This document shows, in pieces, positions 1-4,493 of a stretch of DNA of 7,392 nt. Source of the DNA: an uncultured Thalassolituus sp. (lineage in GTDB: Bacteria; Pseudomonadota; Gammaproteobacteria; Pseudomonadales; Oceanobacteraceae). The DNA is taken from NCBI GenBank assembly GCA_913054055.1, contig CAJXIT010000169.1, positions 1 through 7,392 on the forward strand. Reading direction: 5' to 3'. The translations under genes were made by a program, and so were the position numbers. Under the pieces are notes generated by a model. That model did no database searches. It worked only from the letters and a program-made list of their open reading frames with translations, and was not told the origin of the DNA. Position 1 is the stretch's first letter. Each line of letters opens with the position of its first letter.

Positions 1-1
1 T

Positions 2-67
2 AGGCCAATGATTAAATATGATTTTAATGGGAAGCGGCGCACTGGATTTCCTTGTGATGATAGGTAA
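2..67 (+). other. Possible 3' end of an upstream gene, or a 19-codon micro-ORF
   Basis: The plus frame is open from the left edge to a TAA at 65-67. It contains an ATG at 8-10 preceded by AGG at 2-4. From that ATG it would encode 19 residues ending in KRRTGFPCDDR, which is basic and then acidic and does not look random. It could be the tail of a longer gene entering from the left or a very small gene of its own; too little is visible to decide. No family was recognised. It shares the reading frame of the gene at 299, but several stops intervene. Confidence 0.2.
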
Positions 68-101
68 TAAAAATCAGCTAAAGATATAATCATAAGCTCT
101 A

Positions 102-129
102 TTTACAGACTATACTTAACAATTATGAG
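102..129 (+). promoter_or_regulatory. Weak candidate sigma-70 promoter
   Basis: TTTACA (102-107, five of six matches to the -35 consensus) and TATGAG (124-129, four of six to the -10 consensus) are separated by 16 bp. The predicted transcript would start near 136 and carry a leader of about 160 nt before the ATG at 299. In such AT-rich DNA a match of this quality is common by chance. Isolated TATAAT (85-90) and TATACT (111-116) lack a good -35 partner. Confidence 0.22.
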
Positions 130-214
130 ATAGCTAGAGAGATTATATCAAGAGTAGTTGCCTTATTAATATAAAGATGGGAGAGTAAACACAGTAAGTG
201 TGAAGATGGTCGTT

Positions 215-255
215 AGATCTTACCCGGGTACTGAAGTTAACAGTACTAGCGTACG
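215..255. repeat. Cluster of five six-base palindromes
   Basis: Five non-overlapping perfect six-base palindromes lie within 41 bp: AGATCT (215-220), CCCGGG (223-228, extending to the 10-base palindrome TACCCGGGTA at 221-230), GTTAAC (236-241), AGTACT (242-247) and CGTACG (250-255). About 0.6 would be expected in a random sequence of this length. The density resembles a polylinker, although there is no vector sequence around it. A regulatory or structural role in the leader of the following gene is also possible. Confidence 0.5.
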
Positions 256-258
256 TTC

Positions 259-276
259 AATGCAGTGAATGCAGTA
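259..276 (+). repeat. Two-copy 9-nt tandem repeat
   Basis: AATGCAGTG (259-267) is followed immediately by AATGCAGTA (268-276), two units differing only in the last base. It ends 22 bp before the ATG at 299, inside the leader. It may be a direct-repeat operator half-site pair or a simple slippage duplication; the sequence alone does not decide. Confidence 0.5.
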
Positions 277-288
277 ATAGACAAAGAT

Positions 289-293
289 GGAGG
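289..293 (+). promoter_or_regulatory. Ribosome binding site that decides the start at 299
   Basis: GGAGG sits five bases before the ATG at 299-301, which is ideal spacing. The alternative in-frame ATG at 287-289 overlaps this site and has no Shine-Dalgarno sequence of its own, so the downstream ATG is preferred. Confidence 0.75.
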
Positions 294-298
294 CCAAT

Positions 299-889
299 AT
301 GACACATTCAGTCAAGCACCCCCTTGTATGGCGGTTAGCGGATGTAGCAGGCACAGGTGTCGAGTTTGTTAATGTGGTAATGCCCGAACAAGGGCCACTT
401 GCTAATCAAGAAGTCCTTTTATCGACAGATATTCCCAGTCCACTGGATGCCAGTATGGACATCAGCTGGAGTGATGAAGACCTGGATTTATTTCAGTCGT
501 TACTTCATAAAATGTTAGATCTGAATCCCTATGATGCCGATGCCTTGCAATTAAACCAACCAGAGTTAGTGGACGTATTGCACATTGTGGCGGCGGCGCA
601 TTTTATTGAGCCAAAAGATGCAGACGAGTTTTTAGGCGAAGACATTTCTTCGACACACAGTGAAGTAGATATTGGTGATTTGATCAGTGTGCACACTCAA
701 GGGGGATTCAAAAGCGCAGTGGTTGCCGATTTGGACAGCATAGAGGCGGTGTGTGTATTGCTTGAACCATTAGAAATTGATGGTAAAGATGTATTGGATA
801 TTTATGACACCTTTGTGGTGAATAAACATAATATTTTACCTGCTGAATTTGGCAATGTATTGCCGGGAGACGATGCGGTTATTCATTAA
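299..889 (+). CDS. Hypothetical, strongly acidic cytoplasmic protein (196 aa)
   Basis: I do not recognise this protein. An in-frame TAG at 278-280 limits the frame, and the GGAGG at 289-293 selects the ATG at 299 over the ATG at 287 (which would give 200 aa). The product has no signal peptide and no membrane segment. By my count it carries 24 Asp and 13 Glu against only 6 Lys and 1 Arg, so its predicted pI is very low. It has a single Cys and two Trp (residues 11 and 57). Residues 55-110 look helical (SDEDLDLFQSLLHKML, then PELVDVLHIVAAAHFIEP). The C-terminal part (about 120-190) looks like alternating beta strands, with segments such as GFKSAVVADLDSIEAVCVLL. It is a single-gene unit ending at a strong terminator, convergent with the thiolase gene. 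The even composition, sound start and terminator support a real gene; its function is unknown. Confidence 0.8.
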   Translation: MTHSVKHPLVWRLADVAGTGVEFVNVVMPEQGPLANQEVLLSTDIPSPLDASMDISWSDEDLDLFQSLLHKMLDLNPYDADALQLNQPELVDVLHIVAAAHFIEPKDADEFLGEDISSTHSEVDIGDLISVHTQGGFKSAVVADLDSIEAVCVLLEPLEIDGKDVLDIYDTFVVNKHNILPAEFGNVLPGDDAVIH

Positions 890-916
890 TATCGTTACGC
901 TATGTTAGTAAAAAGT

Positions 917-948
917 AAAAAACCGCTGCATCTCTGCAGCGGTTTTTT
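917..948. terminator. Bidirectional intrinsic terminator
   Basis: This is a perfect inverted repeat with a 10-bp core (AACCGCTGCA at 921-930 pairing with 935-944) and a TCTC loop. Flanking A and T runs extend it to 14 bp (917-930 with 935-948). The right arm runs into Ts on the plus strand, and the left A-run gives a U-tract on the minus strand. It lies between the convergent stops at 889 and 973, so it can end transcription from both sides. Confidence 0.93.
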
Positions 949-972
949 TATTTAGCGCTATGGTTTTATCTA

Positions 973-2151
973 TTAACGCTCAATGGCTAAGCTCACGCCC
1001 ATGCCACCGCCGATACACAAAGTCGCAAGGCCTTTTTTAGCATCTTGCTTTTGCATTTCATGAATTAAGGTTACCAATACACGGCAACCAGAGGCTCCGA
1101 TAGGGTGACCAAGGGCAATGGCGCCGCCATTCACGTTAACCTTGTCTGCATCCCAGTTTAATTCTTTACCCACAGATAAAGACTGAACGGCAAAGGCTTC
1201 GTTGGCTTCAATTAGATCAAGATCAGCAAGGCTCCAACCGGCTTTTTCTAAGCAGCGGTTCGTTGCATTGACTGGCCCAATTCCCATGATCGCTGGATCA
1301 ACCCCAGCATTTGCATAGCCTTTAATGGTGGCTAGGATAGGTAAGCCTAATTCTTCCGCTGTTTCTTTACTGGCAAGCATGACCGCGGCTGCACCATCAT
1401 TAAGAGAGGATGCATTGGCCGCTGTAACAGTGCCGTCTTTTTTGAACGCTGCGCGCATGCCTGCCAGCTTCTCTTCTGTTACGCCTGCACGTGGGCATTC
1501 ATCTTTGTTAAAGGTTACCGGGTCGCCTTTACGTTGAGGGATCACAATATCAATGATCTCGTCATCAAATTTTCCCGCTTCTTGTGCGGCAACCGCTTTC
1601 GCTTGAGACGCTGCAGCAAACGCATCTTGTGCTTCACGGCTGACATCAAATTTCTCAGCTAAGTTTTCAGCAGTGATGCCCATGTGGTAGTTATTGAACG
1701 CATCCCAAAGGCCATCTTGGATCATGGTGTCTACCATGGTGATTGGACCCATGCGCTGACCATTACGTGAGTTAGGCATGACGTGAGCCGAGTTAGACAT
1801 GCTTTCTTGACCGCCGGCAATCACCACATCTGCATCGCCATTGGCAATGGCTTGTGCAGCAAGATGAACCGCTTTAAGGGCTGAGCCACATACTTTGTTT
1901 ATGGTCATGGCTGGGGTGTGATGTGCAAGGCCTGCATGGATGGCAGATTGACGGGCTGGGTTTTGACCCGCACCTGCGGTAAGCACTTGTCCAAAGATGA
2001 CTTCATCAACCTTTGCCGCATCGATACCTGAGCGATTGATGACGCCTTTAATTACTTGGCTACCGATTTCAACGGCACTTAGTTGAGCCAACCCACCTTG
2101 AAAGGCACCAATGGCGCTTCGGCCTGCTGCAACAATAACAACGTCTTTCAC
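973..2151 (-). CDS. atoB: Acetyl-CoA C-acetyltransferase (biosynthetic-type thiolase)
   Basis: This thiolase (392 aa, the usual family length) condenses two acetyl-CoA to acetoacetyl-CoA, or runs in reverse, in the cytoplasm. It feeds polyhydroxybutyrate or ketone/short-chain fatty acid metabolism. The nucleophile Cys88 lies in NKVCGSALKAV. The other active-site elements are all present: NEAF (317-320), GHP with His349, and CIGGG with the proton-shuttling Cys379. YHMG at 155-158 is the pattern of biosynthetic (type II) thiolases rather than the long-chain FadA type. The conserved RTP near the N terminus reads RSA, and the usual AGNASG loop reads AANASS (244-249). Translation appears to start at GTG (2149-2151), with GGAG five bases upstream. 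No phaB, atoDA or other pathway partner is adjacent, so phaA would be an equally fair name. The 193-bp gap to pldA suggests it has its own promoter. Confidence 0.95.
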   Translation of the reverse strand: MKDVVIVAAGRSAIGAFQGGLAQLSAVEIGSQVIKGVINRSGIDAAKVDEVIFGQVLTAGAGQNPARQSAIHAGLAHHTPAMTINKVCGSALKAVHLAAQAIANGDADVVIAGGQESMSNSAHVMPNSRNGQRMGPITMVDTMIQDGLWDAFNNYHMGITAENLAEKFDVSREAQDAFAAASQAKAVAAQEAGKFDDEIIDIVIPQRKGDPVTFNKDECPRAGVTEEKLAGMRAAFKKDGTVTAANASSLNDGAAAVMLASKETAEELGLPILATIKGYANAGVDPAIMGIGPVNATNRCLEKAGWSLADLDLIEANEAFAVQSLSVGKELNWDADKVNVNGGAIALGHPIGASGCRVLVTLIHEMQKQDAKKGLATLCIGGGMGVSLAIER

Positions 2152-2156
2152 AATTA

Positions 2157-2160
2157 CTCC
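2157..2160 (-). promoter_or_regulatory. Ribosome binding site supporting a GTG start
   Basis: On the minus strand GGAG lies five bases before the GTG at 2149-2151. The resulting N terminus (MKDVVIVAAG) matches where thiolases normally begin, so the GTG is very likely the true start. Confidence 0.75.
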
Positions 2161-2188
2161 AAATCATTGGGATCAGTATTAATGAATA

Positions 2189-2217
2189 TAAATACTTTAA
2201 ATAAAATATATGAACAA
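2189..2217 (-). promoter_or_regulatory. Weak candidate promoter for the thiolase gene
   Basis: On the minus strand TTGTTC (2212-2217) and TATTTA (2189-2194) are 17 bp apart within a very AT-rich stretch. The match to sigma-70 is weak. The alternative TATATT at 2185-2190 fits the -10 consensus better but sits 21 bp from the -35. A promoter somewhere in 2160-2300 is likely given the long gap; this exact placement is uncertain. Confidence 0.2.
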
Positions 2218-2253
2218 AAAACAGGCTAAGTGTAACGAGAATGCCGGCAATAC

Positions 2254-2290
2254 TTAAGGTTTTTTGCGATAAATACAGTGAAAACCTTAA
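2254..2290. repeat. Perfect 10-bp inverted repeat upstream of the thiolase gene
   Basis: TTAAGGTTTT (2254-2263) is the exact reverse complement of AAAACCTTAA (2281-2290), with 17 bases between them. Neither side is followed by a T-run, so it does not look like an intrinsic terminator for pldA. It lies about 100-140 bp upstream of the thiolase start, where an operator or activator site would be expected. Nearby is the eight-base palindrome TGCCGGCA (2242-2249). Confidence 0.6.
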
Positions 2291-2344
2291 ATATTGTTAA
2301 TGTAGTGCTCAACGTAATAGAGCGGGTTTATTAGTTAATAACTT

Positions 2345-3301
2345 TTATAAATAATCGGTAATTTTTATGCCGAAGCCTAAGCGTCTTTGGTATTGGTCGT
2401 ATTCAATTAAACTATGGCCATAGCCTTCGTAATATTGAACAAACCCTCGCAACCTTTGCCCGAGTGGAAAATTGAGCTCTAACTCAACCCAGCCTTTATT
2501 GTTCTCGGTTCTTAAATTATTGCCAAATCTCAGCATTCGAGAATATTTTTTGTGTTGTTTATACCAAATAAAATTTGCATAGCCTAAATACTTTTCAATA
2601 TCTGGATTGTCGTCATCGGTGGGATCATCTGGGATGCCTGATGAGTCTTCTTTTAATCGATACCAAGGCTCAATGCCGTAAACGGAGTTTCCATTTAAGT
2701 GATATAGCCCTGCGGTAATTCGATTCCAGCTTCGAGAGAACCCTTGATACTGACCGTTACTTTGATGGTTTAATGCTATATTTACTCGGTTAATTGGCCC
2801 CCAATTTGGCGACATCTGAAAAATAAGCTCCGGTTCATGGTTGGTTTCTCGGAAGGGGCGCGACGCTTTTTCATTGTAGATCTGCCAATAAGATTTATTG
2901 GTGTAAGCAACAAACAGCTTGTATTCATTGGCATCATCAAACTGGTAGATTTGATATTTCACACTGATCTGAAACATGGCTTCAACATTTTGAAATCCAG
3001 GCCAGCGATCTTGTAAAACCTCTTCGTAGGGTTCATCGTACGGCGTTTCAGTATATGAAAAGGGCATAAAATAGGTTGGGCGGTGAGGCAGCAATATCAT
3101 GGGTAACTTAGCGGCTTCACGTTCTAAAAAATCTTTGTGTTTCATTGCTTCAAGCAGCGCGGCCGCATCATCAATAATGATGGCGTCTTCTTGATAAAGT
3201 TGTGGCAGGTTGGGCCTATCTTGTTTTATTTGCAGTTGAGTAGATTCTTCAGCGTGCAACAAGCTGCTCATGAATATGATTAAGACGGTTAAGCGTTTCA
3301 T
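2345..3301 (-). CDS. pldA: Outer-membrane phospholipase A (OMPLA)
   Basis: OMPLA is a calcium-dependent outer-membrane beta-barrel with phospholipase A1/A2 and lysophospholipase activity. It removes phospholipids that reach the outer leaflet and is activated by dimerisation. The first 17 residues form a signal peptide (MKRL, a hydrophobic core, then a likely cut after LLHA). The catalytic triad is His179, Ser181 and Asn193 in HQSNG...SRSWN, with exactly the spacing of E. coli His142/Ser144/Asn156. Ser147 (in SRPFRET) and Ser189 align with the E. coli calcium ligands Ser106 and Ser152. Other family blocks are KSYWQ (136-140), DDNPDIEKYLGY (230-241) and EGYGHSLIEY (292-301). At 318 aa it is somewhat longer than the roughly 289-aa E. 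coli protein, mostly because of extra residues between the signal peptide and the barrel. The chain ends in DYL rather than the aromatic residue common in barrels. A GAGGGG motif precedes the ATG by four bases. Confidence 0.95.
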   Translation of the reverse strand: MKRLTVLIIFMSSLLHAEESTQLQIKQDRPNLPQLYQEDAIIIDDAAALLEAMKHKDFLEREAAKLPMILLPHRPTYFMPFSYTETPYDEPYEEVLQDRWPGFQNVEAMFQISVKYQIYQFDDANEYKLFVAYTNKSYWQIYNEKASRPFRETNHEPELIFQMSPNWGPINRVNIALNHQSNGQYQGFSRSWNRITAGLYHLNGNSVYGIEPWYRLKEDSSGIPDDPTDDDNPDIEKYLGYANFIWYKQHKKYSRMLRFGNNLRTENNKGWVELELNFPLGQRLRGFVQYYEGYGHSLIEYDQYQRRLGFGIKITDYL

Positions 3302-3336
3302 ATTGCCCCTCGTGGTTTGAATTCGAGATGTAAGTA

Positions 3337-3342
3337 ATCATA
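3337..3342 (-). promoter_or_regulatory. Candidate -10 element for pldA
   Basis: TATGAT on the minus strand matches five of six -10 positions and lies 35 bp before the pldA ATG. No acceptable -35 box is visible 16-18 bp upstream, so pldA could equally be read from the mtnA transcript. Confidence 0.22.
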
Positions 3343-3353
3343 GTCCATTAGAG

Positions 3354-3378
3354 ATAACCCGTAACTGCTTGGGGTTAT
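3354..3378. repeat. 7-bp inverted repeat overlapping the mtnA stop codon
   Basis: ATAACCC (3354-3360) and GGGTTAT (3372-3378) are perfect reverse complements around an 11-base loop. The right arm contains the mtnA stop codon (TAA on the minus strand, 3375-3377). No U-run follows on the minus strand, so a classical terminator is unlikely. It could shape the mtnA-pldA message or be a chance pairing. Confidence 0.4.
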
Positions 3379-4433
3379 GCTAATAACTCTGAAATATTCT
3401 GTGAAAACGGCGCGGTTAATATACCTTTTTCACATACGATTGCATCTATTAAATCATTAGGTGTCATATCAAATGATGGGTTGATTGCTTGGCAATTATT
3501 AGGTGCGATTTGTTGTTGATTGAGTGAGGTGACTTCATTCATTGGTCTGTCTTCGATGGGTATATCTTTCCCTTGAAGAATCGATAGATCGAATGTTGTA
3601 GTGGGTGCAACAACCATAACTTTAACGTTATGGTATTTAGCTTGTACGGCCAAGTTGTAGGTGCCAATTTTATTTGCCACATCACCGTTTGCAGCGATTC
3701 GGTCAGCACCGACAATGACCCATTGAATGTTACCTTGTCTGAATAGTTGCCCAACGGCACCTTCTGTGGAGAGAGTAACCGGAATATTATCTTGCATTAA
3801 TTCCCATGCAGTTAAGCGTGAGCCTTGTAGCCATGGACGGGTTTCTCCTGCGTAAACGTGTGATATTTTCTCTTGAAAATATGCACTGCGAATCACGCCT
3901 AATGCGGTGCCATATCCACCGGTAGCCAGTGCCCCTGCATTACAATGTGTATAGACTTGGCTGTTTTTTTTGATGAGACTTGCGCCAAGTTCTCCCATGG
4001 CTTGGTTGGCTTTTATATCGTCAGATAAAATTTGGTGGGCCGTTTTTTCTAGTATGGCCACTTGCTGTTCAACGCTTAAATGGGTGTTCTTTTTCAGAAT
4101 ACTGTCCATTTGATTAAGCGCCCAAAACAAATTCACTGCGGTAGGGCGAGACTCAGCTAAAGCGGTAAAGGCGTTGTCTAAATTTAGTTCGCTAAAGGAT
4201 TGTTTGAGCTGAGCTTTCGCGTCTAGCACAATGCCAAAGGCGGCGGTAATACCAATTGCAGGTGCGCCGCGCACAACCATATCGGTAATAGCATGAGCCA
4301 CATGTATTGGGTCTTGATACTGAATATAAACTTCTTGATGGGGCAGTAGGCGTTGATCTAACAGCTCTAGTTGATCATTTTGAAAGCGAATGGGTTGTAC
4401 GTTTTGCCATTCATTAGTAATTGAAGTTGTCAT
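3375..4433 (-). CDS. mtnA: S-methyl-5-thioribose-1-phosphate isomerase
   Basis: MtnA converts methylthioribose-1-phosphate to methylthioribulose-1-phosphate in the cytoplasm. This is a step in recycling methylthioadenosine, a by-product of polyamine and quorum-signal synthesis, to methionine. The 352-aa length is typical of the eIF2B-alpha-like family. The signature blocks are RGAPAIG (55-61), THCNAGALATGGYGTALG (162-179) with the catalytic Cys164, and ETRPWLQGSRLTAWEL (197-212). They continue with VGADRIAANGD (241-251), carrying the catalytic Asp244, and NKIGTYNLA (254-262). The R-G-A-P, Cys and Asp set separates it from regulatory eIF2B subunits. Start choice is modest: only a GGA about nine bases upstream resembles a ribosome binding site, but the N terminus fits the family and the next Met is residue 52. 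No other mtn gene is in the window; the chemotaxis receptor and pldA flank it on the same strand. Confidence 0.95.
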   Translation of the reverse strand: MTTSITNEWQNVQPIRFQNDQLELLDQRLLPHQEVYIQYQDPIHVAHAITDMVVRGAPAIGITAAFGIVLDAKAQLKQSFSELNLDNAFTALAESRPTAVNLFWALNQMDSILKKNTHLSVEQQVAILEKTAHQILSDDIKANQAMGELGASLIKKNSQVYTHCNAGALATGGYGTALGVIRSAYFQEKISHVYAGETRPWLQGSRLTAWELMQDNIPVTLSTEGAVGQLFRQGNIQWVIVGADRIAANGDVANKIGTYNLAVQAKYHNVKVMVVAPTTTFDLSILQGKDIPIEDRPMNEVTSLNQQQIAPNNCQAINPSFDMTPNDLIDAIVCEKGILTAPFSQNISELLA

Positions 4434-4450
4434 GTCAGTAAATCCACAAT

Positions 4451-4470
4451 TGATTGATGATGATCAATCA
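4451..4470. repeat. Perfect 8-bp inverted repeat between the receptor gene and mtnA
   Basis: TGATTGAT (4451-4458) pairs exactly with ATCAATCA (4463-4470) around a four-base loop. The stem is AT-rich and no T-run follows on the minus strand, so it is a poor terminator. It lies 17 bp from the mtnA ATG. If the TATAAT at 4488-4493 is used it would be in the mtnA leader, as an operator or an RNA hairpin. It does not resemble the MetJ box AGACGTCT. Confidence 0.55.
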
Positions 4471-4487
4471 GATGATAAATTCGCGGG

Positions 4488-4493
4488 ATTATA
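4488..4493 (-). promoter_or_regulatory. Candidate -10 element for mtnA
   Basis: A perfect TATAAT on the minus strand overlaps the TAA stop of the chemotaxis gene, 54 bp before the mtnA ATG. I find no good -35 at 16-18 bp and no TGn extension. It would need an activator or be fortuitous; part of the match comes from the codons GTA-TAA at the end of the receptor gene. Confidence 0.28.

Larger units (their letters stand above)
68..286. other. Non-coding leader region upstream of the acidic-protein gene
   Basis: This stretch holds no convincing gene. A TTTACA at 102-107, with TATGAG 16 bp further on (124-129), is a weak candidate sigma-70 promoter pointing right. The heptamer AAGATGG occurs three times (174-180, 203-209, 284-290), the last overlapping the ribosome binding site of the next gene. 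The ATG at 206-208 opens a 20-codon reading frame ending with TGA at 266-268, with only a poor ribosome binding site. Palindromes cluster between 215 and 255, followed by a tandem repeat. Confidence 0.4.

Noticed and set aside
1325..1537. Plus-strand open frame of 70 codons
   Set aside because: It lies entirely antisense to the well-conserved thiolase gene, has no ribosome binding site I trust, and its product has no recognisable features.
2254..2290. Terminator for pldA
   Set aside because: The stem is strong but has a 17-base loop and no U-tract on the minus strand, so I describe it as an inverted repeat instead.
3539..3760. Minus-strand open frame of 73 codons
   Set aside because: It lies inside mtnA in another frame, across the conserved GADRIAANGD region, so it is a by-product of that gene.
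4434..4488. SAM riboswitch or MetJ operator ahead of mtnA
   Set aside because: The gap is far too short for a SAM riboswitch, and no copy of AGACGTCT is present.
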